A stretch of DNA of 64,000 nt, taken from NCBI RefSeq assembly GCF_022012415.1, contig NZ_JAKLTR010000017.1, positions 91,000 to 154,999 of the forward strand, given 5' to 3'. The notes beneath the pieces are model-generated. The model had not been told where the DNA came from. It saw only the letters and a program-made list of their open reading frames with translations, and did no database searches. A program made the position numbers and the translations under genes. Shown piece after piece: positions 55,840-64,000 of this stretch; the stretch's first letter is position 1, and the number at the start of each line of letters is the position of its first letter. Source of the DNA: Terrimonas ginsenosidimutans. Lineage in GTDB: Bacteria > Bacteroidota > Bacteroidia > Chitinophagales > Chitinophagaceae.

Positions 55840-56430
55840 ATGATCAAGATCGGCTTAACAGGCGGCATTGGCAGCGGTAAAAGCACCGTTGCACGCATTT
55901 TTGAAGTGCTTGGCGTGCCTGTCTATTACGCAGACGATGCAGCGAAACGGGTCATGAATGAGAATGCTGAAGTCAGGCAAAACCTGATCAAACATTTCGG
56001 CAATGAAAGCTATACGGCTGAAGGATTGCTGAACCGCGCTTATATCTCTTCGCAGGTTTTTGGGAACCCGGAAAAACTTGCGTTGCTTAATTCGATCTCG
56101 CATCCCGCCACCATTGCCGACTCAGAACAATGGATGGCCAGGCAGACAACTCCTTTCGCGATCAAAGAAGCTGCTTTGCTGTTTGAAAGCGGTTCTGCCG
56201 GCAGTCTCGACTATATCATCGGGGTATACTCCCCTACTCCATTACGGATACTGCGTACCATGCATCGTGACAATATCTCCCGCGAAGATGTTTTACAAAG
56301 AATGAAACGCCAGATCAGTGAAACGGTGAAAATGAAACTGTGTGATTTTGTGGTGGTGAATGATGAGCAGGAGTTGCTGATACCGCAGGTGGTGGGGTTG
56401 AGGGAGAAGTTTGAGGGGTTAATAGTTTAA
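55840..56430 (+). CDS. coaE: Dephospho-CoA kinase
   Basis: A 196-residue P-loop kinase that makes coenzyme A by phosphorylating the ribose 3' hydroxyl of dephospho-CoA. The Walker A motif GGIGSGKST is at residues 8-16. Family motifs VPVYYADDAAKRVMN and ALLFESGSAGSLDYII are present. The last three residues (Leu-Ile-Val) and the stop codon fall within the first GTTTAANN octamers, so the repeat seems to have set the gene end. It is probably co-transcribed from nusB. Confidence 0.95.
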   Translation: MIKIGLTGGIGSGKSTVARIFEVLGVPVYYADDAAKRVMNENAEVRQNLIKHFGNESYTAEGLLNRAYISSQVFGNPEKLALLNSISHPATIADSEQWMARQTTPFAIKEAALLFESGSAGSLDYIIGVYSPTPLRILRTMHRDNISREDVLQRMKRQISETVKMKLCDFVVVNDEQELLIPQVVGLREKFEGLIV

Positions 56431-56464
56431 GGGTTTAATAGTTTAATTGTTTAATAGTTTTTGA
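56417..56464 (+). repeat. Six GTTTAANN octamers spanning the coaE stop
   Basis: GGTTAATA, GTTTAAGG, GTTTAATA, GTTTAATT, GTTTAATA and GTTTTTGA in exact 8-bp register. The array begins inside the coaE coding region and includes its stop codon. Confidence 0.88.
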
Positions 56465-56592
56465 GATAGTGTCTTAATCGTAGACGCCGGCAAGCTTTCT
56501 CCTGAATTGAGTGATAGTTGACGTGACCATAATTCTGCAGTTGCAGTCGTTACTTTAGTGGTACGGGAATAGTCTTCAGACGCTGATTACAA

Positions 56593-57249
56593 CTAATCAA
56601 TTCCCAGATCATCTCCTATCTTTTTCCCTGGGGTTACCTCTTCCAGATCAAGCCCTGCCTTATCCGCAATAATGTAGTTGACCACCAGTTCCATTTCCTG
56701 TCTGTTTATTCCTTCTGATTTCGCAAGTTTCTTATAATTCAATGCAAGTATCTGTTGTGTAAAGTCTCTCATCGTTCCATTACTGATCTCCGTTCGTTTC
56801 TGATTCAATAATTCGGAAAACAAAGAGGTAGCAACAATACCGGCAACCGGCAGCAAAAGCATCCAATTGCTGTAATTGAAGAAGAAGATCAGGGTGAGTG
56901 AGGTGAGCAGACCGCCGGCGATCGAAGCAAAGCCAACACCTGTCAATAACGTCTGCCATGATCTCTCCAGTACCAGATCCGGCAGATCAAGATCCGTATC
57001 TGCTGAAAACTGCAGATACTGCTGCCGCCGGTTCCTGCGCGGGTATTCAAACTTCTCCGCAAAAGATCTCCGCAGGATATAGAACAATCTCTGTGACCGG
57101 CATATGCTGTTATGCCTCCCGGAAACATGCCGCCATACTGTACTATGGAAATCTCTCACCGTCAGGATCTGCTGCGCTTCCTGGTCGGGGATCTTAATCC
57201 CGAAAGTATCTTCCACTTTCATCAGTATTTCAACACTGTCAAGTCCCAT
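56593..57249 (-). CDS. Split (circularly permuted) acyl-carrier-like membrane protein
   Basis: A 218-residue protein. Residues 1-40 read like the second half of an acyl carrier protein: the phosphopantetheine site GLDSVE (Ser5), then ILMKVEDTFGIKIPDQEA and LTVRDF (helices II-III). The last ~34 residues read like the first half: EMELVVNYIIADKAGLDLEE (helix I), VTPGKKIGDDLGID and stop, just where the Ser motif would follow. Between them lie a basic segment (~51-80), two TM helices (~105-124, 129-148) and a cytoplasmic stretch. There is no upstream in-frame extension beyond ~12 codons. A membrane-held acyl carrier is inferred. Confidence 0.7.
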   Translation of the reverse strand: MGLDSVEILMKVEDTFGIKIPDQEAQQILTVRDFHSTVWRHVSGRHNSICRSQRLFYILRRSFAEKFEYPRRNRRQQYLQFSADTDLDLPDLVLERSWQTLLTGVGFASIAGGLLTSLTLIFFFNYSNWMLLLPVAGIVATSLFSELLNQKRTEISNGTMRDFTQQILALNYKKLAKSEGINRQEMELVVNYIIADKAGLDLEEVTPGKKIGDDLGID

Positions 57250-57559
57250 GTGATTTTTTTTGAGTTCGATCAGGTGCTCAGATCAAAGCTGGTCGCTGGT
57301 GGCAAGCCACAATGAAGCGATGGGCGGTCTTCATGGATGGTATGGTTTTGGCAAGTTTGATGACTGACGGCGCAGCTTTGGGTTTGATAGAGCACTCTAA
57401 TAAAGCAAAAATTGGTGGCATTTGCAACAGTGAACGAAAAGGAGTATACTAGACGATCAGAAGCTGAATCAGCATTTCCGGGCTTCGTTTACTTTTGATA
57501 CTGACTCTAACCATCAGACTGCCCAAAAGAGTAATGCATAATTGTAACGCGAGAAATCT
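57250..57559. other. 310-bp divergent gap
   Basis: No gene or clear repeat seen. It must contain promoters for the leftward acyl-carrier-like gene and the rightward methyltransferase, but no exact TAnnTTTG box was found. Confidence 0.45.
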
Positions 57560-58384
57560 ATGAGTGACAATTCTACAAAAAATGTGGCTGCTGATCTTCC
57601 CGCAGAAACGGCCATTCACTATGATCAGTTCTTTGGTCCGTTCTACTTTGAACCGTATGCTATCGAAATCGCAAACCGGATTGATATACCGCAAGCTTCT
57701 GTTATACTTGAAATTGCTGCCGGAACAGGCCGTATCACCCGGCATATCCGTGAAAGGATCTCTCCCGCTGCCAAACTGATCGCGTCAGATATCAGCGGGG
57801 ATATGCTGGCTGTCGCTAAAAAGAAATTACGCGATTCCACTATCGACTGGCAGATCATAGATGCGCAGCAACTTCCATTCGATGATGGTAGTATCGATGT
57901 AGTTGTTTGTTGCTTCGGCTACATGTTTGTTCCTGATAAACCAAAAGCCTTTGCAGAAGTGAGCCGCGTATTAAAGACCGGAGGTCAGTTTTTATTTACC
58001 ACCTGGGATAAGCTGGAAAATAATGCGGCATCCTTTTGTGCAAGATCCATCGCCGCCAAATATCTGAACAGGCCGGTGCCTGCATCCTATAATCTTCCCA
58101 CGTCCATGCATGATGAAGCCGGCATACAAACATTATTAAAGGAGGCTGGCTTTTCAAAAATGTCCATTGAAAAAAAGCAACTAGACGCTGTTTCTGCGAC
58201 AGCGAAAGAAGCGGCAGCTGGTCTTTTAAAAGGCGGAGTATACGATGAGATCAGAGCCCATGATCCGTCCGCCATAGAAGAGATAAAAATCAAGCTGGAG
58301 AAAGAGCTGACGGAAAAATTTGGCGGCGCGCCAATGATCGCGCCAATGAGTGCGTTGATCTGCGAAGCATGGAAACAACCCTGA
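57560..58384 (+). CDS. Class I SAM-dependent methyltransferase
   Basis: A 274-residue methyltransferase of the Methyltransf_11/UbiE-like type. Motif I is ILEIAAGTGRITRHI, motif II has ASDISGDMLAVAKKKL, and motif III is DVVVCCFGYMFVPDKPKAF, followed by LKTGGQFLFTTWD. The substrate is a small molecule of unknown identity. It lies alone, divergent from the acyl-carrier-like gene. Confidence 0.92.
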   Translation: MSDNSTKNVAADLPAETAIHYDQFFGPFYFEPYAIEIANRIDIPQASVILEIAAGTGRITRHIRERISPAAKLIASDISGDMLAVAKKKLRDSTIDWQIIDAQQLPFDDGSIDVVVCCFGYMFVPDKPKAFAEVSRVLKTGGQFLFTTWDKLENNAASFCARSIAAKYLNRPVPASYNLPTSMHDEAGIQTLLKEAGFSKMSIEKKQLDAVSATAKEAAAGLLKGGVYDEIRAHDPSAIEEIKIKLEKELTEKFGGAPMIAPMSALICEAWKQP

Positions 58385-58651
58385 TAATCTCCTTACCGGC
58401 CATCATTTGAACCTTACCTCGGTCTAACCTTGCGAAGCTCCTGGCCTTCCACCGATCCGTTTACAGTGAATGAGGTCCACCTGAGCATGTACTGCAAAAA
58501 TGCAGGTTTACCTGTTTGACCGGAGGCAGATCGTATACCTCCTGATAAGTTGACGCGGAGCAATTCTTAATGCCAGCATATAAGCAAAGTACGTTGGAAG
58601 TACAGCGGAAGTAGAGAGACACTATATAGAGACTAGATATGAGTCTCGCTA

Positions 58652-58761
58652 ACATCAGGGCAACATCAGGACAGCATCAGGTTAACATCAGGAAAACATC
58701 AGGAAAATATCTGGGAAACATCAGGAGAATTTCCGCATAATATCAGGGAGATATCCCGTCA
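58652..58761 (+). repeat. Minisatellite with exact 11-bp period
   Basis: About ten units of the form ACATCAGGnnA run without a break. The first five and the seventh are close matches (ACATCAGGGCA, ACATCAGGACA, GCATCAGGTTA, ACATCAGGAAA twice, ACATCAGGAGA). The sixth and the last three are degraded but keep the register. The period is not a multiple of three and no frame looks coding. Confidence 0.85.
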
Positions 58762-58930
58762 GGATGATCTATTAGTAAGGATTTGCTCAAACCATCAAAT
58801 GATGCCCATGCCAGCCCGTAGATCTATTTCAATTTACAAAAATCACGGCTAATGTTGAAATCAACTTCTCATAGACGATAAAAAAACATAGTCTTAGATC
58901 CGATGATGACTGTTGTCCTGCAAAAGTTGG

Positions 58931-58983
58931 ATGATGATAAATAGAAATCCCCGGTCAGGCCGGGGATTTCTATTTATCATCAT
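58931..58983. terminator. Perfect 24-bp inverted repeat
   Basis: Left arm 58931-58954 and right arm 58960-58983 are exact reverse complements around the loop TCAGG. The centre is ATCCCCGG/CCGGGGAT, and the outer part is AT-rich. It lies 15 bases after the aminotransferase stop codon on the minus strand. Confidence 0.92.
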
Positions 58984-58998
58984 TTCATTGATCGATCA

Positions 58999-60189
58999 TT
59001 ATTTCAATGAAGCCAGCGCCTTTGAGATCCTCGCCCAGGCTTCTTCGATCTTCTCCATGCTGTTCGCAAAAGAAAATCTCACACAATCAGGATCGCCAAA
59101 CGCCTCACCCATTACAGAAGAAACGTGTGCAGTGTTCAATAAATACATACAAAGATCACCTGAAGTATGGATGGTTGTTTTGCCATCAGACTTGCCGAAA
59201 TAGTAACTGATATCCGGGAAGATATAGAAGGCTCCTTCAGGAGCTGAACATACAACACCCGGGATATCTTTGATCAGTTCCATGACGCGTGCACGTCGGC
59301 GGGTGAATTCTTTTACCATATCCATTGACGGACGGAGATCAGTTGTCAGGGCAACAACAGCCGCTTTCTGGGTAATTGAAGATGTGCCGCTGGTGAACTG
59401 TCCCTGAAGTTTCTCGCATGCTTTTGCAATGGCAGGATCCGCAGCGATATAACCAAGTCTCCAGCCGGTCATTGCAAAACCTTTACTCAGGCCATTCACG
59501 ATGATGACGCGGTCTTTAATGTCTTCGAACTGCGCAATGCTTTCATGCGATCCTACGAAGTTGATATACTCATAGATCTCATCAGAGATGATCTGGATGT
59601 TCGGATGTTTGCGGAATACATTTGCCAGGCCTTCAAGTTCTTCCTTGCTGTATACAGCGCCGCTTGGGTTACAGGGTGAAGAGAACAGGAAAACTTTTGT
59701 GTGCGGGGTGATCGCAGCTTCCAGTTGCTCTGGAGTGATCTTGAAACCTGATTTCGCTGTTGATTTGATCTCTACCACACGGCCACGTGCGATCTTCACG
59801 AGTTCGCTGTAAGTAACCCAGTAAGGAGTCGGGATCAGCACTTCGTCATTATCATCAACGAGCGCAAGGATCACGTTCGCAAGGCTTTGTTTTGCTCCGG
59901 TTGAAACAACAATATTCTCTGGCTTGTAATCAAGATTATTATCGCGTTTGAACTTTGTGCAGATCGCTTCACGCAGATCGAGATATCCCGGCACTGGTGT
60001 ATAATGGCTCCAGTTATCATGGATCGCTTTTACCGCGGCTTCCTTGATATGTTCGGGCGTATCAAAATCGGGTTCACCTAAGCTGAGATCGATCACGTCG
60101 ATCCCCTGTGCCCTTAATTCACGGCCGAGTTTAGCCATTTTCAGGGTCTCTGGTTCATTGAAGCGCTGCAGCAGCGATGATAATTGCAT
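58999..60189 (-). CDS. aspC: Aspartate-type PLP aminotransferase (class I)
   Basis: A 396-residue class I/II aminotransferase of the Ib (thermophile-like) group. Motifs are DLSLGEPDFDTPEHI, STGAKQSLANVI, SSPCNPSGAVYS, the PLP Lys in NGLSKGFAMTGWRLGY and the C-terminal substrate Arg in CVRFSFAN. It most likely transfers the amino group of aspartate to 2-oxoglutarate. Some relatives act on prephenate or other substrates, so the symbol is a best guess. A TACATTTG box lies 187 bases upstream, with an octamer array in the predicted leader. Confidence 0.9.
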   Translation of the reverse strand: MQLSSLLQRFNEPETLKMAKLGRELRAQGIDVIDLSLGEPDFDTPEHIKEAAVKAIHDNWSHYTPVPGYLDLREAICTKFKRDNNLDYKPENIVVSTGAKQSLANVILALVDDNDEVLIPTPYWVTYSELVKIARGRVVEIKSTAKSGFKITPEQLEAAITPHTKVFLFSSPCNPSGAVYSKEELEGLANVFRKHPNIQIISDEIYEYINFVGSHESIAQFEDIKDRVIIVNGLSKGFAMTGWRLGYIAADPAIAKACEKLQGQFTSGTSSITQKAAVVALTTDLRPSMDMVKEFTRRRARVMELIKDIPGVVCSAPEGAFYIFPDISYYFGKSDGKTTIHTSGDLCMYLLNTAHVSSVMGEAFGDPDCVRFSFANSMEKIEEAWARISKALASLK

Positions 60190-60249
60190 GTCTGAGTTAT
60201 TATGACGGTAAATGAATAAAAGATCTGAGTTGAACTTGAGCGGGAGCAG

Positions 60250-60335
60250 GTTTAAAGTTTCAATGTTTAACTGTTTAAAAGTTATGTACGGTTCTTAGGA
60301 CTTTTAAATTCTTAAACTTTTGAACCATTGAACAT
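60250..60335. repeat. Octamer-phased inverted repeat in the aminotransferase leader
   Basis: The left side reads GTTTCAAT, GTTTAACT and GTTTAAAA in an 8-bp register. The right side reads TTTTAAAT, TCTTAAAC, TTTTGAAC and CATTGAAC. The arms pair imperfectly. By the -7 box at 60376 it would lie within the transcribed leader of the aminotransferase gene. Confidence 0.75.
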
Positions 60336-60375
60336 TCTTCCCGAAGCTTGTCTCTATCTATCGAATACGCGGACG

Positions 60376-60383
60376 CAAATGTA
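60376..60383 (-). promoter_or_regulatory. -7 box of the aminotransferase gene
   Basis: On the minus strand this reads TACATTTG, an exact TAnnTTTG, and predicts a leader of about 180 bases. No clean TTTG at -33. Confidence 0.45.
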
Positions 60384-60661
60384 GGAATTTGAACGAATCG
60401 AATGATTATTTAAAAACTGTTTAACCAAATTGTGATATAAGTGATAAAGTATGTGGATAAGCGGTGGTGATATGTCATACCCCTGTTTTTTCACTGCCTT
60501 TTTTGCAGTTGGTATACAGCTTTCTGACCAACCTGCAGGATGCTTTTCAAAAGCAAGTTGTACACGGGTGTGAATTAAGGATATGTAATAGTCTGGAAAT
60601 CATTAAGATACAGGCTTTCTGTAGCTCTATAAATGCTCTAACACTGTATACCTTAAAACAT

Positions 60662-60669
60662 TATCTTTG
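60662..60669 (+). promoter_or_regulatory. -7 box of secDF
   Basis: TATCTTTG is an exact TAnnTTTG, 79 bases before the secDF start codon. No obvious -33 element. Confidence 0.45.
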
Positions 60670-60748
60670 CCCTCCTTAAAAATCCCTGACTGCTTTACCC
60701 GCCTGCCATAGCGGAGTAAAGAACCGAAAAAACGTAAATGAACAAAGT

Positions 60749-63700
60749 ATGCAACTGAAAGGTTTGGTTCGATTTTTTACGATCCTGCTTATTATCTACT
60801 CACTCTACCAGCTGTCTTTCACCTGGTTTGTGCGTAATCACGAGAAAAAATTAGAGGCTAGTGCCAACAGCTACATTAAAGTCAACCATCCTGAAGCGAA
60901 AGACGAAGAAAGGGACAGACTGTATAATGAGAGGCTGAACCGTCTTAAAGACAGCACCAAGGACGAAACAGTAACTTATGGCATTACTGGTGCGATCAGC
61001 TACCAGAAAGCAAAATCAGAAGAACTGAATCTCGGTCTCGATCTCCAGGGCGGTATCAACGTAACGCTTGAAGTGGAAATGACAGGCTTGCTGAAAACAC
61101 TGGCGAACAACTCCAAAGACCCTAACTTCCTGAAGGCGCTGGAAAATGCCAACGTCAGAAAAGGTAACAGTGACGCGAATTTCATCACTCTCTTCACAGA
61201 AGAATACACGAAACTCGCCGGCGCAAATCAAATGTCAGGTTTGTTTGCTGCTGCAAATAAAGAAACCATCAAAGTTGGTGACAATGATGCCAAAGTAGCT
61301 TCTGTGTTGCAGGAGCAGGCAAAATTCGCCTTCGATAACACCTTCCGTATCATCAGTACGCGTATCGATCAGTTTGGTGTCGCACAACCAAGTGTGAACC
61401 CTGACCGTGACCGTGGCATCATCTCTGTTGAGCTGCCGGGTATCCAGGATAAAGAGCGTGTAAGAAGGATCCTGCAGTCCACCGCCAACCTCCAGTTCTG
61501 GGAAGTGTACAACATCCTCGAACTTGATGCAAGCATCGTTAAAGCAGATGGCATCTTCTTTAACATGATGGGTGGAAAAACGGTAGATACTACTGCAAAA
61601 GCATCAGTTGATACAACAAAGGTTGATACATCTGCCACTGCAAAAGTTGATACAAGCCTTGAGTTTGATAAAACGGCCGATACAGCAGGTAAAGCCGCGA
61701 TCGCATCTGCAGACGAGCAGGATGCAACAAAAAGACTCGGTAACTATATCCAGTTCATTCCTCCTCAACAAGGCCAGAACGGACGTCCGCTGTTCTCTCC
61801 TGCGATCGGTTATGTTGCTATCAGGGACACTGCACTGGTTCGTTCTTACCTGAACACTCCTGCGATCAAAGCCAGCTTCCCCGCTCAACTGAGCTGGATG
61901 TTCGGGATCGCTGAGCGTGACAAGAAAAACAACCTCAACAAATTCGTTCCTTTATATGCGATCAAAACTTTTGGTCGTGAGCGCGCGAAGATCGAAGGTG
62001 ATGCGGTAAGCTTCGCAGCGATGGACTTCGATCAGAGCGGTAAACCGGAAGTTCGTATGACCATGACGGCTTCAGGTGGACGTGACTGGGCTAAAATGAC
62101 CGGTGAGAACGTTGGTAAACCTATTGCGATCGTACTCGACAATATCGTTTACTCGGCTCCCAATGTAAACGGTGTAATTGACGGCGGTACTTCCCAGATC
62201 AGCGGCGGATTCAGTGTGGAAGAAGCACAGGATCTGGCAAACATGCTGAAGATCGGTAAACTGCCTGCTCCTGCCAAGATCGTCGCAGAACAACAAGTTG
62301 GTCCAACCCTCGGTGCTGAAGCGATCAAAGGCGGTATGATGTCGTTCGCGATCTCCTTCTTTGTGATCTTCGTCCTGATGCTGATCTATTATAACTCAGC
62401 TGGCTGGATCGCTAACATCGCCCTTATCCTGAACCTCTTGTTCACCGTTGGTGTACTGGCGGGTCTTGGTGCAACACTTACCGCTCCGGGTATAGCCGGT
62501 CTCGTACTGACCATCGGTATGGCCGTGGATACAAACGTACTTATCTATGAAAGGATCAAGGAAGAGCTGACCCGCGGTAAAAGCTATCAACAGGCGATCA
62601 CTGAAGGTTATAAGCGTTCCCTGCCTCCTGTACTGGATGGTCACATCACTACCCTTCTGACAGCGATCATCCTGTTCTATTTCGGCCTTGGACCGGTAAA
62701 AGGTTTCGCAACCACACAGATCCTCGGTCTGTTGCTTTCCCTGTTCTGCGGTATCATGGTGAGCCGTTGGGTGAGCGATATCTTCCTGGCCAGAAAGAAA
62801 GAGCTGAAATACTTTACGAATGTATCTACCCGTGTATTCAAACACGCGAAGTATAAATTCATCGAATTCCGTAAAACAGCTTATATCATTTCTTTTGTTG
62901 TACTGGTACTGGGTGTCATTTCCCTGTTCAACGGATTTGATTATGGTGTTGAATTCGATGGTGGACGTAGTTACACTGTCCGTTTCGACAAGAATGTAGC
63001 AAAAGAGATCGAGACGATCCGGGAAGAACTGAAAGCAACATTTGATGGTGAGAATACACAGATCAAAACAGTAAGTGATACCCGTACACTGGATATCATT
63101 ACTCCTTACCTGATCAAAGACACAAGACCTGAAGTTGATTCGATCGTTGAAAGAAAGCTGTTCGAAGGTTTGCAGAAACACCTTCCGGCGAACTATACAT
63201 TTGAGAACTTTGACAATGCGGAGCACAGCCAGACAGCTGTTGGCCGTATCGCATTCAAAAAAGTATTGCCGACGATCTCTGACGACCTGAAAAGAGGTGC
63301 GGTGAAAGCGACCGTATTTGCGATCTTCGTGATCTTCCTTTATATCTTCATCCGTTTCCGTGACTGGAGATACTCGCTTGGAACGATCATCGCATTGCTG
63401 CATGACGTACTCGTAACATTAATAGTGTTCTCTTTTGCGCGCAGTATCGTTCCATTCCCACTGGAGATCGATCAGCACTTTATCGCAGCCCTGCTGACGG
63501 TGATCGGCTTCTCGATGAACGATACGGTGATCATCTTTGACCGTATCCGTGAAGACAGAAGACTCTATCCTTCTGCTCCACTTGCGGAAACGATCAACCG
63601 TGCGATCAACGAAACCCTCAGCCGTACGATCATGACCTCACTGACCGTGTTCCTGACCATCCTGATCCTGTTCCTGGTAGGTGGTGAAGTAACCAGAGGT

Positions 63701-63835
63701 TTTGCCTTTGCGATGCTGATCGGTGTTGTAACCGGTATCTATTCTTCTGTGTTCGTAGCGGCACCGGTGCTGCTTGATCTTGGAAGTGGTAAGAAGAAGG
63801 CGGCGGCGCCTAAGGCCGAGAGTGTTAAAAGCTAA
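60749..63835 (+). CDS. secDF: Protein translocase SecDF (fused)
   Basis: A 1028-residue fusion of SecD and SecF, which uses the proton gradient to pull exported proteins across the inner membrane. SecD begins with a TM helix and LGLDLQGGINVTLEV. Its six-helix block follows after ~540 (GMAVDTNVLIYERIKEE). SecF starts near residue 690 (FDYGVEFDGGRSYTVRFD) with SMNDTVIIFDRIRED. An inserted Thr/Asp-rich stretch (~275-325, VDTTAKASVDTTKVDTS) lies in the first periplasmic domain. Fusion is normal in this phylum. YajC, its partner, is at 55378. Confidence 0.96.
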   Translation: MQLKGLVRFFTILLIIYSLYQLSFTWFVRNHEKKLEASANSYIKVNHPEAKDEERDRLYNERLNRLKDSTKDETVTYGITGAISYQKAKSEELNLGLDLQGGINVTLEVEMTGLLKTLANNSKDPNFLKALENANVRKGNSDANFITLFTEEYTKLAGANQMSGLFAAANKETIKVGDNDAKVASVLQEQAKFAFDNTFRIISTRIDQFGVAQPSVNPDRDRGIISVELPGIQDKERVRRILQSTANLQFWEVYNILELDASIVKADGIFFNMMGGKTVDTTAKASVDTTKVDTSATAKVDTSLEFDKTADTAGKAAIASADEQDATKRLGNYIQFIPPQQGQNGRPLFSPAIGYVAIRDTALVRSYLNTPAIKASFPAQLSWMFGIAERDKKNNLNKFVPLYAIKTFGRERAKIEGDAVSFAAMDFDQSGKPEVRMTMTASGGRDWAKMTGENVGKPIAIVLDNIVYSAPNVNGVIDGGTSQISGGFSVEEAQDLANMLKIGKLPAPAKIVAEQQVGPTLGAEAIKGGMMSFAISFFVIFVLMLIYYNSAGWIANIALILNLLFTVGVLAGLGATLTAPGIAGLVLTIGMAVDTNVLIYERIKEELTRGKSYQQAITEGYKRSLPPVLDGHITTLLTAIILFYFGLGPVKGFATTQILGLLLSLFCGIMVSRWVSDIFLARKKELKYFTNVSTRVFKHAKYKFIEFRKTAYIISFVVLVLGVISLFNGFDYGVEFDGGRSYTVRFDKNVAKEIETIREELKATFDGENTQIKTVSDTRTLDIITPYLIKDTRPEVDSIVERKLFEGLQKHLPANYTFENFDNAEHSQTAVGRIAFKKVLPTISDDLKRGAVKATVFAIFVIFLYIFIRFRDWRYSLGTIIALLHDVLVTLIVFSFARSIVPFPLEIDQHFIAALLTVIGFSMNDTVIIFDRIREDRRLYPSAPLAETINRAINETLSRTIMTSLTVFLTILILFLVGGEVTRGFAFAMLIGVVTGIYSSVFVAAPVLLDLGSGKKKAAAPKAESVKS

Positions 63836-63848
63836 TTGAAGAGTTCTT

Positions 63849-63898
63849 CTATAAACTAAAAGCCCCCGGAGATTTGTCCGGGGGCTTTTAGTTTATAG
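63849..63898. terminator. 22-bp perfect terminator hairpin after secDF
   Basis: CTATAAACTAAAAGCCCCCGGA (22 bases, 63849-63870) faces its exact reverse complement at 63877-63898 around a 6-base loop. It begins 14 bases after the secDF stop. The inner T tract TTTTAG follows the GC core. Confidence 0.93.
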
Positions 63899-63939
63899 CG
63901 GTTTTTGTAGGAGTTTGGGAGAGGGAGTTGAATGCTTGG

Positions 63940-64000
63940 TTGTTGCCGGGCGGGCAAGGCGCTTTTTTTTTGGGGGGGTGCGAAGACTCTGTTTACGTTT
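63940..64000 (+). repeat. Start of a second array of ~61-bp hairpin units
   Basis: TTGCCGGGCGGGCAAGGCGC, a run of T, and CGAAGACTCTGTTTACG match the forward units at 24565-24745. The array is cut by the window end. It shows that the unit family is dispersed on the chromosome. Confidence 0.8.

Larger units (their letters stand above)
58385..58998. other. 614-bp gap holding a minisatellite and a long terminator
   Basis: No convincing gene. Notable contents are the 11-bp repeat array at 58652-58761, a GAGACT/AGTCTC hairpin just before it (58631-58648) and the 24-bp perfect terminator palindrome at 58931-58983. Confidence 0.6.
60190..60748. other. 559-bp divergent gap with octamer inverted repeat
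   Basis: It contains the octamer array pair at 60250-60335 and the -7 boxes listed separately. A Thr/Ser-coding frame in the rest has no known domain. Nothing else seen. Confidence 0.55.

Noticed and set aside
58652..58761. Minisatellite as a coding repeat
   Set aside because: An 11-bp period shifts frame in each unit, and no long frame covers it.
62396..63403. 335-codon minus-strand frame opposite secDF
   Set aside because: It is a shadow of secDF with low-hydrophobicity, Cys/Arg/Asp-rich composition and no domain.

Overview
The window is chromosomal DNA of a Bacteroidota bacterium, most likely of the order Chitinophagales (family Chitinophagaceae). The evidence is C-terminal T9SS-type sorting domains, a single-chain SecDF, a long NusB, LytS/LytTR pairs beside FtsX-type permeases, and several promoters matching the Bacteroidota form TTTG-N19-TAnnTTTG (the clearest lies in front of the tRNA-Arg gene). 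Weak Shine-Dalgarno sites and long noncoding gaps also fit. No phage, plasmid or CRISPR module is visible.

Layout. 1-5.1 kb: leftward genes for a LytS-type kinase and LytTR regulator, a CocE-like hydrolase, a transglutaminase-fold protein and a cut-off secreted protein. 5.9-19 kb: two large FtsX/MacB-type permeases bracket secreted or membrane-anchored proteins, an LVIVD-repeat lipoprotein, two HEXXH metalloprotease-like proteins around an AraC regulator, and tRNA-Arg(ACG). 19-24.4 kb: an M16 protease pair, RlmH, a rhomboid protease and a T9SS-exported protein. 24.5-26 kb: a gene-free mosaic of repeats. 26-34.3 kb: tilS, a TPR protein, etfB-etfA, a DUF151 nuclease, ispE, a frameshifted methyltransferase, an ornithine aminotransferase and a VIT-family transporter. 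35-46.3 kb: small membrane and beta-barrel proteins, an SDR oxidoreductase, an amino-acid permease, a DUF937-OmpA fusion, an unusual ABC-F ATPase and a large secreted metzincin. 46.4-56.4 kb: groES-groEL, a nine-PAS histidine kinase with a lone receiver, then nusB-DUF1573-yajC-coaE. 56.5-64 kb: a membrane-embedded split acyl-carrier-like protein, a methyltransferase, an aspartate-type aminotransferase and secDF.

Most genes are ordinary housekeeping or envelope genes. The unusual material is mainly between genes. (1) A 1.4-kb mosaic at 24.56-25.97 kb contains ~61-bp hairpin units in opposing arrays and three copies of a longer core, and another unit begins at the window end. (2) A ~500-bp element occurs twice (about 15.85 and 34.35 kb). 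(3) Octamer-phased arrays of the form GTTTAANN, often paired with their reverse complement, lie in at least eight gaps. (4) Many gaps hold very long perfect or near-perfect inverted repeats. Among proteins, the most unusual is the 218-residue product at 56593-57249, which looks like a circularly permuted acyl carrier protein with two membrane helices inserted. The second is an ABC-F protein whose second ATPase site looks naturally inactive.
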